The notes: a model not told the origin generated them from the sequence alone. A stretch of DNA of 64,000 bases from Pseudaminobacter soli (ex Li et al. 2025) (GCF_029892515.1 NZ_JARXVF010000003.1:310001-374000), one strand, 5' to 3'; shown: positions 50,208 through 58,741, counted from the first letter of the stretch. A program made the numbers and translations.

Positions 50208-51110
50208 ATGTCGGCCCCCCTCAATCATCCCTTGCCGGTGCTTGATCTCGATGTGCTGCGCACTTTCGTTGCCATCGCCGAAACGGGCAGTTTCACCACG
50301 GCCGCGAATGCGGTGTTCCGCACGCCATCGGCAGTGTCGATGCAGATCAAGAAGCTGGAGGACGTGCTCGGCCGCACCGTGTTCTCGCGCGATGCGCGGT
50401 CGGTGACGCTGACCACCGATGGCGAGATGCTGCTGGGCTATGCCCGCCGCATGCTGGCCATCAACCGCGAGGCGGTGTCGAAATTCATCGTGCCAGACAT
50501 CACGGGCGTGGTGCGGCTCGGCTCGCCGGACGATTATGGCGAGCGCATCCTGCCGTATGTGCTGAAGCGCTTTGCGCAGTCGCATCCGTCGATCGCCGTC
50601 GACGTCACAATCGACCAGAGCAAGAACCTCTGGCGACGCATGGACGACCGCACACTCGACATCACGCTCGTCACCAATTCCTACAAGATCAGCATGGATG
50701 GCGCCGAGACGCTGATGACCGAGCCCATCGTCTGGGCTGGCGCCAAGGGTGGCTGCGCGCATCTGCGCGAGCCCTTGCCTGTGTCGCTGTGGGAAGAGGG
50801 CTGCGCCTGGCGCGCCGGGGCGCTCGATGCGCTCGCCCGCGAAGGGCGCAACTACCGCATCGCCTATATGAGCGCGCATACGGCGGGCCAGCGAGCGGCG
50901 ATCCTCGCCGATCTCGCAGTGGCGCCGCTGCCGCGCTCCTTCATCGGCCCGGAGCTGATCGAACTCGGCGCCAAGGACGGCATGCCCGACATCGGCGTCT
51001 ACAGCCTGGCTATGGTGGTGACGCCCGAAGCCAACGCGCCGGTGAGGTCGGTCGCCGACCATATCCGTGCGACGTTCGACGTGTTTCGCGAAACGGGTCG
51101 GTTTATCTGA
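50208..51110 (+). CDS. LysR-family transcriptional regulator
   Basis: Regulator of 300 residues. An N-terminal winged HTH at about residues 15-73 (LDVLRTFVAIAETGSFTTAANAVFRTPSAVSMQIKKLEDVLGRTVFSRDARSV) is followed by a LysR substrate-binding domain (about 98-295). DNA binding at the intergenic operator is likely. The target is probably the divergent DUF1127 gene and itself. It resembles the VtlR/LsrB kind in having small DUF1127-type genes next door. The ribosome site before ATG 50208 is weak (AAGGCTG). Confidence 0.85.
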   Translation: MSAPLNHPLPVLDLDVLRTFVAIAETGSFTTAANAVFRTPSAVSMQIKKLEDVLGRTVFSRDARSVTLTTDGEMLLGYARRMLAINREAVSKFIVPDITGVVRLGSPDDYGERILPYVLKRFAQSHPSIAVDVTIDQSKNLWRRMDDRTLDITLVTNSYKISMDGAETLMTEPIVWAGAKGGCAHLREPLPVSLWEEGCAWRAGALDALAREGRNYRIAYMSAHTAGQRAAILADLAVAPLPRSFIGPELIELGAKDGMPDIGVYSLAMVVTPEANAPVRSVADHIRATFDVFRETGRFI

Positions 51111-51120
51111 CGGTCGCTCA

Positions 51121-52008
51121 TCACCCCTGCAGATAAGCCACGATCCGGTCGCGGGCGCGGCGGCCTTCGGGCATGTCAACCAGCGGCCAGACATGGAACA
51201 TGTCGGGCTCCAGCACCAGGTCGACATCGACACCGACCTCGCGGGCCCTTTCCGCAAAAATGATGTTGTCGGGGGTCAGCATGTCGCGCGTGCCGGTCAG
51301 AAGCAGCGTCTTCGGCAACACGCTGAGGTCGCCATAGAGCGGGCTGATCCGCCAGTCGCCGCGATCGAGCCCGGGTGCGTAGAGCCGAATAGCTTCCAGC
51401 CCGCCGGGAATATCCAGCCATGGGTCCTGCGCGGCCATCTGCCTGACAACCTCGTTGCGAAGCGTCAGGTCGAGGCCGGGTGAGATGAGTACGTGCCGGG
51501 CCGGTGCCGGAATGCCTTCCAGCGCGCCCATCATCGTCATCACCACCGCCATGTTGCCACCGGCGGAATCACCCATGAAAACGATGTTTTCGGCCGCCGA
51601 TTCACGCAGCATGGCGCGGTAGACGTCCAGCACCATGTCGAACATTGCATGGATGTCGTGTTCGGGCGCAATGGGGTAGATCGGCACGGTCACGCGCATG
51701 CCAAGGCGCTCGGCCATCTCGGCTGCCAGAAACCAATGGTAGCTGGTGATCTCGAAGCAGAAGGCGCCGCCGTGCAGGTAAAGGATCCGGCGGGCGCCAG
51801 CACTGTGCGGCATCACCTCATAGACGGGAAAGCCGTGCACCATTCCCTGCCTGATCGTCAGGCGACGGGCCAGCTTGAGCGGCGGCTCATGGCTCTGGCT
51901 GCGCCGTGAAGAGGCGATCCAGCGCTTCAGGTTCTCCGGACTGGTGAAGGCTCTCTTGCGGCTGTGCTTGATGATGAGGGCGACAAGGCGGCTATGGAGA
52001 CTGGACAT
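51121..52008 (-). CDS. Alpha/beta hydrolase, hormone-sensitive lipase type
   Basis: Esterase-like hydrolase of 295 residues. The oxyanion-hole motif YLHGGAF (about residues 77-83) and nucleophile GDSAGGNM (about 146-153, Ser148) are typical of the HSL/BD-FAE group. The acid is probably Asp in GTRDMLTPD, and the His is in EPDMFHVWPL. The substrate is unknown; short acyl esters are likely. It is convergent with the LysR gene (ten-base gap). Confidence 0.87.
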   Translation of the reverse strand: MSSLHSRLVALIIKHSRKRAFTSPENLKRWIASSRRSQSHEPPLKLARRLTIRQGMVHGFPVYEVMPHSAGARRILYLHGGAFCFEITSYHWFLAAEMAERLGMRVTVPIYPIAPEHDIHAMFDMVLDVYRAMLRESAAENIVFMGDSAGGNMAVVMTMMGALEGIPAPARHVLISPGLDLTLRNEVVRQMAAQDPWLDIPGGLEAIRLYAPGLDRGDWRISPLYGDLSVLPKTLLLTGTRDMLTPDNIIFAERAREVGVDVDLVLEPDMFHVWPLVDMPEGRRARDRIVAYLQG

Positions 52009-52222
52009 GCAAGGAGCTCCCGGACCTCCGGCTGTTTCGCGTCGCCTCCCTGCCTTGAATTTGTGCGCGTCCCGGCCTTCGTCAAGGCCGGGACCTGGAG
52101 CATTTTGCAGCCAAGCGGAATCGCTTGGCGTCGCACAAATGCGGCTAAAACAATGAGATAGAGCGGCGCAAGGGCATCCGTCAGGATGACCGCCGCTCTA
52201 GCCCTGATTTGCTAGATCAGCG
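52009..52222. repeat. Hairpin-rich intergenic region
   Basis: Contains two strong palindromes. GTCCCGGCCTT with AAGGCCGGGAC (52069-52094) pairs around CGTC. TAGAGCGGCG with CGCCGCTCTA (52159-52200) encloses a second small stem and lies 23 bases after the stop of the RACo-like gene, so it may serve as its terminator. The segment near 52100-52160 with AAGCGGAATCGCTTGG resembles a short interspersed repeat of Mesorhizobium, from memory. Confidence 0.5.
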
Positions 52223-54292
52223 TCAGCCCCGGCGTCTTGCCGCGCGTTCCTCGCGCGAACGCCGGCGCGGCGCGCCGTCGCCGCCTCCGGCGGCCTCGTC
52301 CGAAAGCATTTTGCGCGGCGGCAGCTTCACCTGTTCGGCCAGTTTCGTGAACGGGTCGACCTTGTTGGGCAGCGCCATGGCGTCGATGAACAGCTGCTGG
52401 AAATGCGGCTCTAGCGCGGTTTCGATCTTCTCGATGCGGCCGACTTCCTTCTCGATCTCGCGGCGGTGGTCGCGATTGAGCAGCGCCATCAGAGCGCCGG
52501 TGCCCGCGGCGTTGCCCACAGCCTTCACCTCGGCGAGGTCGCAGTCGGGGATGAGGCCGAGCACCATGGCGTATTTCGGATCGATGAAGGAGCCGAAGGC
52601 GCCGGCGAAACGGATCGTGTCGACCGTTTCAACGCCCTGCTTTTCCATCAGCAGCTTGACGCCCGCATAGAGCGCGGCCTTGGCAAGCTGGATGGCGCGC
52701 ACGTCGTTCTGCGTCACCGTGATGCGCGGTTCGCCGTCGCGCAGCAGATAGGAGAAGGTGCGGCCGTTCTGGATGATGCGCGGCGAGCGCTCGGCCAGCG
52801 AGCCGTCGACCACGCCATCTTCGGAAATCACGCCAGAGAGATACATCTCCGCCACCACCTCGATGATGGCCGAGCCGCAGATCCCGGTAACGCCGGTGGC
52901 CTTCGCGTCTTCCTCAAAGCCTTCCTCGTCGGACCATTTGTCGACGCCGATGACGCGGTATTTCGGCTCCAGCGTTTCGGGATCGATGCGCACGCGCTCG
53001 ATGGCGCCGGGGGCGGCGCGCTGGCCCGACGAGATTTCCGCGCCCTCGAAGGCCGGGCCGGTGGGCGAGGAGGCGGCCACGACACGATCCTTGTTGCCAA
53101 GCACGATTTCGGCGTTGGTGCCGACATCGACCAAGAGCATCATCTTGTCCTGGCGATAGGGGCCTTCCGACAGCGTCGCGCCGGCAGCGTCGGCGCCGAC
53201 ATGGCCGGCGATGCAGGGCAGCAGATAGACGCGGCCGCCACGATTGACGTCGATGTCGATCTCATGCGCCCAGTACTGCAGCGCGCCCGAAACTGCGAGC
53301 GCGAACGGCGCCTGTCCGAGCTCGGTCGGGTCGATGCCGAGGAACAGATGGTGCATGATCGGGTTGGCGACGAACACCATGTCGAGGATGTCGTGGCGGT
53401 CGACACCGCCTTCCTCGCAGACCTTGCCGATCAGCGTATTGACGGCTTCGCGGACGGCCTTGGTCATGGCCTCGCGACCGTCCGGATTCATCATCACGTA
53501 GGACACGCGGCTCATCAGATCCTCGCCGAAGCGGATCTGCGGGTTGGACGTGCCCGAGGAGGCGACGATGCGGCCCGACAGCAGCGACACCAGATGCATG
53601 GCAATCGTGGTCGAGCCGATGTCGCAGGCGATGCCGTAGGCCTCGTTCTTCAGGTCGGGCCACAGGCCGATGATGAAGGGCCGCGACGAATCCATGTCGC
53701 GGTGGATGGCGGCGGTGACGCCCCAATTGCCCTTGCGCAAAATGCCCTGAACTTCGGGGATCAGGTGCGGGACGATCAGCAGGTCCTTCCAGCCCCAGTC
53801 CTTTTCCAGAACAGCCTTGAGGCGGTCGAGGTCGCCCAGCGGCTTGTGCATGTCGGGCTGTTCGACTTCGACATAGCAAAGCTGGATCGCCGGGTTGCGC
53901 TCGATATGGCGGTCGACGGCAGCCTTGCGAACCACCTGCGCATTGATGACGGTGTCCTGCGGTACGTCTACGACGAGATCACCCAGGATCTGCGCCGAGC
54001 AGGAGAGGCGGCGGCCTTCTGGCAGGCCGCGGACGCGCTCATAGCGCTCTTCCTTAGGCCCCTTGGCCGAGATGTGGTCGTTGGACGAGACGATCTTGTG
54101 CTTGGCAAAATTGCCTTCCTGCACCTCGATCTGGCAGCGGCCGCAGGTGGCGCGCCCGCCGCACACGCTTTCGACATAGACGCCGAGTTGGCGTGCGGCA
54201 TCGAGCACCGGCGTGCCCACGGGGAAGCGCCCGCGCTTGCCCGACGGCATGAACAGGACCAACGGATCGGTGATGTTGGCGGGAGAGTTCAT
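52223..54292 (-). CDS. RACo-like corrinoid reductive activator (ASKHA domain, DUF4445)
   Basis: Reductive activator of corrinoid proteins, 689 residues. An N-terminal plant-type ferredoxin domain binds a [2Fe-2S] cluster through Cys44, Cys50, Cys53 and Cys98 (SVCGGRATCGRC and LSCSA). The ASKHA (actin-like ATPase) domain follows, with GIACDIGSTTIAMHLVSLLSG (about 235-255), the second phosphate motif MMLLVDVGTNAEIVL and GICGSAIIEVVAEM. Such proteins use ATP to reduce inactive Co(II) to Co(I). It ends with a basic tail GAPRRRSREERAARRRG. It is the last gene of the cluster; a 283-base gap with a hairpin separates it from the methyltransferase gene. Confidence 0.88.
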   Translation of the reverse strand: MNSPANITDPLVLFMPSGKRGRFPVGTPVLDAARQLGVYVESVCGGRATCGRCQIEVQEGNFAKHKIVSSNDHISAKGPKEERYERVRGLPEGRRLSCSAQILGDLVVDVPQDTVINAQVVRKAAVDRHIERNPAIQLCYVEVEQPDMHKPLGDLDRLKAVLEKDWGWKDLLIVPHLIPEVQGILRKGNWGVTAAIHRDMDSSRPFIIGLWPDLKNEAYGIACDIGSTTIAMHLVSLLSGRIVASSGTSNPQIRFGEDLMSRVSYVMMNPDGREAMTKAVREAVNTLIGKVCEEGGVDRHDILDMVFVANPIMHHLFLGIDPTELGQAPFALAVSGALQYWAHEIDIDVNRGGRVYLLPCIAGHVGADAAGATLSEGPYRQDKMMLLVDVGTNAEIVLGNKDRVVAASSPTGPAFEGAEISSGQRAAPGAIERVRIDPETLEPKYRVIGVDKWSDEEGFEEDAKATGVTGICGSAIIEVVAEMYLSGVISEDGVVDGSLAERSPRIIQNGRTFSYLLRDGEPRITVTQNDVRAIQLAKAALYAGVKLLMEKQGVETVDTIRFAGAFGSFIDPKYAMVLGLIPDCDLAEVKAVGNAAGTGALMALLNRDHRREIEKEVGRIEKIETALEPHFQQLFIDAMALPNKVDPFTKLAEQVKLPPRKMLSDEAAGGGDGAPRRRSREERAARRRG

Positions 54293-54508
54293 CTCAGGCA
54301 CTCCTTGCGGCCGCGCTCGTTCCTGCCTGGTTCCGGCAGGTTGCCGCATTGGCGGCCGTCGTCATCAGTAGCGCAGCAATTATCTTGCGAAACGGGTCAA
54401 GGCCCGCCCAAAGGGCAGGCCAGGATCTATGCGATAGAATGTAAGGCTTTCCGCGGGACTTCTGGAAAATTCCGTCACCAACGCCCCCGGCTGGAAGCCG
54501 TTGTCCTG

Positions 54509-54533
54509 CCGTCCGGCCAAATGCGCCGGACGG
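54509..54533 (-). terminator. Hairpin after the methyl-THF methyltransferase gene
   Basis: CCGTCCGG and CCGGACGG form a perfect 8-bp stem around a 9-base loop, 43 bases after the stop codon on the minus strand. There is no T run. It may partly separate the activator gene from the methyltransferase transcript. Confidence 0.4.
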
Positions 54534-54575
54534 AACTGACTGGGCGTTATGCGACACGACAGTCTCCGGTCGAAA

Positions 54576-55547
54576 TTACCCGCGCGCCATGCGTGCTTCG
54601 CGGCCACCGCGACGACGACCGCCATTGTTGGCGGCGCCGTCGGCCGGCGAGGTTACCGCGACCGGGGCAGGCGCTGCGTGCTCACCCGGCTTGTAGTCCT
54701 TATAGGTCTTGATCCAGGTCGTGCAGTGCTCGTCGGTGCCGTTCAGCACATTGGCGCCGCGAACCGCTTCCATCTCCTGCGGGCGGCAGGGGTTCATGAT
54801 CGCCGAGGTCATGCCGGCGCCGATCACCATCGGGATGAAGGAAGCATTGATGCCATGGCGGTGCGGCAGGCCGAACGAGATATTCGAGAGGCCGCAAGTG
54901 GTGTTGACCTTCAGTTCCTCGCGCAGGCGGCGCAGCAGCGCAAACACCTGGCGGCCAGCGTCGCCCAGCGCGCCGATCGGCATCACCAGCGGGTCGACGA
55001 CGACGTCATGCGCGGGAATGCCGTGGTCGGCGCAGCGCTCGACGATCTTCTTGGCGACGGCAAAGCGCACGTTGGGGTCCATGGAGATGCCGGTTTCGTC
55101 GTTGGAGATGGCGACGACGGGCACGTTGTATTTCTTGACCAGCGGCAGAATGGCTTCGAGCTTCTCTTCCTCGCCGGTCACGGAGTTGACCAGCGGGCGG
55201 CCCTTGGCGACCTTGAGCGCGGCTTCGATGGCAGCAGTCACCGAGCTGTCGATCGACAGCGGCAGGTCGACCAGGCCCTGCACGATCTCCAGCGTCTGCA
55301 CCAGCAGCGCCGGCTCGGTTGCGTTGGGATCGACGGCGGTGACACCGGCATTGACGTCAAGCATCGTGGCGCCGGCGGCAGCCTGCTCGAGCGCGTCCTT
55401 GATCACCGTCTCGAAATTGCCGGCCACCATCTCGGCGGCGAGCTTCTTGCGGCCGGTCGGGTTGATGCGCTCGCCGATCACGCAGAAGGGCTGGTCGAAG
55501 CCGATAACGATTTCCTTGGTCGCCGAGGCGACGATGGTGCGGGTCAT
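54576..55547 (-). CDS. Methyltetrahydrofolate:corrinoid methyltransferase-like protein (pterin-binding)
   Basis: Pterin-binding methyltransferase of the MtvA/MtgA/AcsE type, 323 residues, expected to move a methyl group between a corrinoid protein and tetrahydrofolate. The TIM-barrel folate-binding features are VIGERINPTGRKKL (about 23-36), ATMLDVNAGV, PLSIDSSV, SVTGEEEK, and DPLVMPIGALGDAGRQVF. The C-terminus beyond the fold is rich in Ala, Pro, Gly and Arg (NNGGRRRGGREARMARG). A SahR-type palindrome lies just upstream of its start, so it is likely tied to methionine-cycle control. The same strand order is metV-metF-this gene-activator. Confidence 0.87.
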   Translation of the reverse strand: MTRTIVASATKEIVIGFDQPFCVIGERINPTGRKKLAAEMVAGNFETVIKDALEQAAAGATMLDVNAGVTAVDPNATEPALLVQTLEIVQGLVDLPLSIDSSVTAAIEAALKVAKGRPLVNSVTGEEEKLEAILPLVKKYNVPVVAISNDETGISMDPNVRFAVAKKIVERCADHGIPAHDVVVDPLVMPIGALGDAGRQVFALLRRLREELKVNTTCGLSNISFGLPHRHGINASFIPMVIGAGMTSAIMNPCRPQEMEAVRGANVLNGTDEHCTTWIKTYKDYKPGEHAAPAPVAVTSPADGAANNGGRRRGGREARMARG

Positions 55548-55562
55548 GAAGCTCTCCGTTTG

Positions 55563-55584
55563 GATATAAAGATTTCTTTATATC
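55563..55584 (-). promoter_or_regulatory. SahR-like palindrome upstream of the methyltransferase gene
   Basis: GATATAAAGA and TCTTTATATC form a perfect inverted repeat around TT, 16-37 bases before the start codon. This matches the kind of operator used by SahR, an ArsR-family regulator that senses S-adenosylhomocysteine and controls methionine-cycle genes in proteobacteria. No sahR gene is in the window. No second copy of the site was seen. Confidence 0.65.
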
Positions 55585-55621
55585 GTTGATTGTTCTGTTT
55601 CAAATGCGGCGGGCAGGGCGC

Positions 55622-56731
55622 TTAGTGAGCGGCCTTTTCCACCAGCTGTACCGGTTGCTGCGTCGGCTCGTCGTGCAGGAGGTGGTCGAGACGGTCGGCG
55701 ACGATCTGGTCGTCGGCCCGGGCCTCGCGCTTCCAGGGCTTGCGGCCCTTGAGCACGCCCGATTCATGCACCATCTCGGCGACGTATTCTTCCTGGCGAT
55801 AGGCCATCACGTGGATGCCGGAGACGCCTGCGATCTCCTTCACCTCGTTGATGATGTCGATGCAGATCTGCTTGCCTTCCTTCTTCTGGTCCTGCGCGCC
55901 TTCCAGCCGCTTGATGATCGCGTCCGGAATGTGGACGCCCGGCACGTTGGAGCGGATCCACTTGGCCGTCTTTGCCGAGGCGAGCGGGCCGACGCCGCAC
56001 AGGATGAAGACTTTTTCGGTGAAGCCGAGGTCGCGGGCCCGTTCCATGAAGTTGCGGAACATCGGCACGTCGAAGCAGTACTGCGTCTGCACGAACTGCG
56101 CGCCGGCGGCGATCTTCTTGCCGAGATGGATCGGGCGGAAGTCGTAGGGCGGCGCAAATGGGTTCACGGCCGCACCGAGGAAGACCTGCGGCGGCGTGGT
56201 CAGCTTGCGGCCGGACAGGAACTTTCCGTTGTCGCGCATGATGCGGACGGTTTCGAGCAGCGACATGGAGTCGAGGTCGAACACCGGCTTCGCGCCGGGC
56301 TGGTCGCCAGCCTGCACGCCGTCGCCGGTGAGGCAGAGGATGTTGGCCACGCCCATGGCGGCCGCGCCCAGCACGTCGCCCTGGATGGCGATGCGGTTCT
56401 TGTCGCGGCAGGCGATCTGCATGATCGGCGCATAGCCCATGCGCGTCAGCAGCGCGCAGATGCCGACCGAGGACATGTGGCAGTTGGCTCCCGAGGCGTC
56501 GACCGCATTGATGCCGTCGACCCAGCCGTCAAAGATCGCGGCGCGCTCGTAGACGTCCTGCGGATTGGCGCTGTCGGGCGGGTTCAGCTCGGTGGTGACG
56601 GCAAACTCGCCGCGCCGCAGCACGCGCTCGAGGCGTCCGCGCGAGGAGTGGCCGGGCTGCGGGTCCAGCGGCAGGTCGATACCCGCGGGGTTTTCGTCGG
56701 GATGGGGAGGACGCGGCGTGGCCATGTTCAT
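55622..56731 (-). CDS. metF: 5,10-Methylenetetrahydrofolate reductase
   Basis: Interconverts 5,10-methylene-THF and 5-methyl-THF, 369 residues, TIM-barrel flavoprotein. Family features are RGEFAVTTELNPPDSANPQDV with the catalytic Glu (about residue 49), CLTGDGVQAGDQPGAKPVFDLDS (folate-binding Asp), the AGAQFVQTQYCFDVPMFRNF segment, and a C-terminal FILCGVGPLASAKTAKWI. In methyl-group catabolism it would run backwards. The start at 56731 (MNMATPRPP) overlaps the metV stop by four bases. This pairing mirrors the MetVF complex of acetogens. Confidence 0.93.
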   Translation of the reverse strand: MNMATPRPPHPDENPAGIDLPLDPQPGHSSRGRLERVLRRGEFAVTTELNPPDSANPQDVYERAAIFDGWVDGINAVDASGANCHMSSVGICALLTRMGYAPIMQIACRDKNRIAIQGDVLGAAAMGVANILCLTGDGVQAGDQPGAKPVFDLDSMSLLETVRIMRDNGKFLSGRKLTTPPQVFLGAAVNPFAPPYDFRPIHLGKKIAAGAQFVQTQYCFDVPMFRNFMERARDLGFTEKVFILCGVGPLASAKTAKWIRSNVPGVHIPDAIIKRLEGAQDQKKEGKQICIDIINEVKEIAGVSGIHVMAYRQEEYVAEMVHESGVLKGRKPWKREARADDQIVADRLDHLLHDEPTQQPVQLVEKAAH

Positions 56732-57312
56732 GCAGGTTCCTTGTTGGCGGCCTCGCGCGCGGCGGCGGCCTGCGCGGTCACGCGCAGCCAGGCCGAGGTT
56801 TCGCGCAGCGACTGGTCGACCGGCTTCTGGACGTTGAGGATGGCATCGCCCTTGGCCATGTTGCGCGAGCCTTCCCAGGCCTTGACCCAGACGCAGGGCA
56901 TATCGGGCTCGACCTCGCAATTGCCGTTGGCGCGCACGCCGCCGCAGGGGCCGTTGCGCAACTGCTTGGGGCAGTTCATCGGGCAGGACATGCCGGTGGA
57001 GGAGAGCACGCACTGGCCGCACATGCGGCAGTCGAACATAAAACCCTTCACCTGCTTCTCGACGAATTTCACCGGCGCCTCGACGCGGGAATAGCCGATG
57101 CCCTTCCACAGGGGATGCAGCATCAGGAAGGCGTCGGCAAAGCGGGCGTAAAACCATTCGAGCATGCGCGAATGGCGGATCGACCAGAGGCGAACCGTAT
57201 ATTTGCGCTGCACGCGTCGCTGTGGCGACACGTCGGCCGGCTTGTAGTCGCTCTTTGGCGCAGCCTGTTTGACCAGGGTAGCCTGGGTGACGATCGGTTT
57301 TGTCTCAGACAT
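56728..57312 (-). CDS. MetV-like methylenetetrahydrofolate reductase C-terminal domain protein
   Basis: A cysteine-rich protein of 194 residues of the MTHFR_C type. The cluster CRMCGQC (Cys95, Cys98, Cys101), then SCPMNC (Cys110, Cys114), NGPCGG (Cys123), CEVEPDMPC (Cys132, Cys140) suits zinc or iron-sulfur binding. In acetogens MetV forms a complex with MetF, and here it is encoded directly upstream of metF and coupled to it. Its presence in a probable aerobe is unusual. The start at 57312 overlaps the stop of the 100-residue gene before it by eight bases. Confidence 0.85.
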   Translation of the reverse strand: MSETKPIVTQATLVKQAAPKSDYKPADVSPQRRVQRKYTVRLWSIRHSRMLEWFYARFADAFLMLHPLWKGIGYSRVEAPVKFVEKQVKGFMFDCRMCGQCVLSSTGMSCPMNCPKQLRNGPCGGVRANGNCEVEPDMPCVWVKAWEGSRNMAKGDAILNVQKPVDQSLRETSAWLRVTAQAAAAREAANKEPA

Positions 57313-57607
57313 TTTCTTTTCCGCCCGCTTTGACAAGAGCGACCAGCCGCTCGCGGGTGAATTCGCTGTCGAGCGCGGCCGCGGCCTTGTCAGCCTCGGC
57401 TTCGAGGTCATCGCTCACCGGCACGGGGTCGGCCTTGCGCCATTCGGCCAGATAGGCGTCGGTGTCGCCGGCGCCCGTGCGCATGGCGCACATGTCGATC
57501 GCCTCGGTGAAGCGCAGCGGCAGTTCGCGCTTGGCGTTCTGCCGGCCCTTCTTGACGATGACCTGGGCAGGAATGTCGCGCCAGTAAACGATGATCAGAT
57601 CGGCCAT
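57305..57607 (-). CDS. Virulence factor-family (Virulence_fact) small protein in the C1 cluster
   Basis: A protein of 100 residues of a family annotated as virulence factor, named only from a distant association. The N-terminal block MADLIIVYWRDIPAQVIVKKGRQNAKRELPLRF and the TEAIDMCAMRTGAGDTDAYLAEWRK segment identify the family, which repeatedly occurs beside MetVF and corrinoid genes in alphaproteobacteria. The function is unknown; a role in the methyl-transfer complex is suggested by location. The first gene of the metV-metF operon, overlapping metV by eight bases. Confidence 0.75.
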   Translation of the reverse strand: MADLIIVYWRDIPAQVIVKKGRQNAKRELPLRFTEAIDMCAMRTGAGDTDAYLAEWRKADPVPVSDDLEAEADKAAAALDSEFTRERLVALVKAGGKENV

Positions 57608-57690
57608 TTCAATCTCACTCCCAATTGACCGAGCATTGCCGCAACCATTGTCACCCCGCTTGTTATGGGGCGACGCGCGCGCCTTCAAAA

Positions 57691-57717
57691 GCGACGTAAG
57701 GCAATGTCGCAAACAGG
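57691..57717. promoter_or_regulatory. GCGAC-N10-GTCGC dyad with AATGTCGCAAACAGG
   Basis: Upstream of the metV operon. GCGAC (57691-57695) and GTCGC (57706-57710) are in inverted orientation ten bases apart. The 15-mer AATGTCGCAAACAGG (57703-57717) also occurs at 44425-44439, in front of the third DMGDH-like gene. Relative to the downstream operon it is in the opposite orientation. Role inferred. Confidence 0.4.
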
Positions 57718-57824
57718 AACGGAGATGGAGGTTTCAGGCCAAAGCAAAAACCGCTCGCAAACACCGCGCCTGATGCTGCTCCCGAGGTTGACTCAGAGCG
57801 GCGGATGGTATCGTTATCTGGATG

Positions 57825-58460
57825 TCAGTCGGCCTTGCTCGAAGCTGCCTTGGCCAGCGAAGCGTTGAGGTCGCCATAGCCGGTGAAGCGTCGCTCATAG
57901 GCAAGCCCCAGCAGCTTTGCGGCATCCTCTGCCACCTTGTCGAGTTCGGGATCGTCGGTCTGGGCCAGATAGACGACCTTTTGGTAGTGGCCGAAATAGT
58001 CGCGGATCAGTTCCGGATGCCTGTCGAGCCCGAGCGGCTTGATGAAGAAGGCCTCGAACTGCCGGCACAGAAAGTCGGTCATGTAGAAGGAGAGCATGTC
58101 GCCGTCGGCGATCGCCTCGAAGGCCTGCATTCCCTGGTAGAAGGCAAAGCAGTGCGGGCCGGCCATGCGCTCCACGCCATGCTTTTCGCACACGCTGTCG
58201 AGCATGCCGCCGGTGCCGCAATCGGCATAGCCGACAAAGATCCGGTCGTAGCCTTCGGCCTTGGCCTTGAGGATCGCCTTGTCCAGCGCGGGCGGGATCC
58301 GGTCGGGATAGTAGTGAAATTCGGCCGGCAGGCAGGTCAGGTCGAGATGGTCGAGCCCCAGCTGTTCCTTCACCGCCAGAACCTCGCGTGCAATCATGCC
58401 ACAGCCGATGACCAAAAGCCTGTCGGGTTTGCCTGGGGTCGTATTCGGTGCGGTTTCCAT
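57825..58460 (-). CDS. DUF1638 protein
   Basis: A protein of 211 residues of DUF1638, a family repeatedly found with corrinoid-dependent methyltransferase genes; function unknown. Conserved features are LLVIGCGMIAREV (about 16-28), YDRIFVGYADCGTGGMLDSVCEKHGVERMAGPHCFAFYQG (about 78-117) with several Cys and His that could bind metal or corrinoid, and a FYMTDFLCRQFEAFF segment. The start at 58460 is chosen at METAPN. A 217-base gap precedes the metV operon, so it may be a separate transcript with its own promoter facing the entericidin gene. Confidence 0.8.
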   Translation of the reverse strand: METAPNTTPGKPDRLLVIGCGMIAREVLAVKEQLGLDHLDLTCLPAEFHYYPDRIPPALDKAILKAKAEGYDRIFVGYADCGTGGMLDSVCEKHGVERMAGPHCFAFYQGMQAFEAIADGDMLSFYMTDFLCRQFEAFFIKPLGLDRHPELIRDYFGHYQKVVYLAQTDDPELDKVAEDAAKLLGLAYERRFTGYGDLNASLAKAASSKAD

Positions 58461-58548
58461 GAAACTGTGTGCCTTTCGCCCTTGCACGTATATCCCGTTT
58501 ATCTAATAGAGGCCCGGGCGATTTGCAGCTAAGAGGGAGATACCGTCC

Positions 58549-58689
58549 ATGAAACTTTCGCGCTTCGCGTCGCTTGCCGCCATCCTGGTCTGCGCACTGT
58601 CGATCTCGGCCTGTGCCAATACGATCCGCGGTGTCGGCAAAGACGTCAAGTCGACCGCCAGGGCCGTGGAGCAGGCGGTTACGAATTAG
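58549..58689 (+). CDS. Entericidin-like small lipoprotein
   Basis: A lipoprotein of 46 residues. The signal sequence MKLSRFASLAAILVCALSISAC has the lipobox SISAC (Cys22). The mature part ANTIRGVGKDVKSTARAVEQAV matches the entericidin A/B family of small bacteriolytic lipoproteins. The ribosome site AGAGGGAGA precedes ATG 58549. It is followed by a strong bidirectional terminator. It is divergent from DUF1638. Confidence 0.8.
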   Translation: MKLSRFASLAAILVCALSISACANTIRGVGKDVKSTARAVEQAVTN

Positions 58690-58741
58690 GGACGGGTAAG
58701 GGGGCGGGGGCCCTATCCGGCTTTGTTGCCGGAAAGAACAA

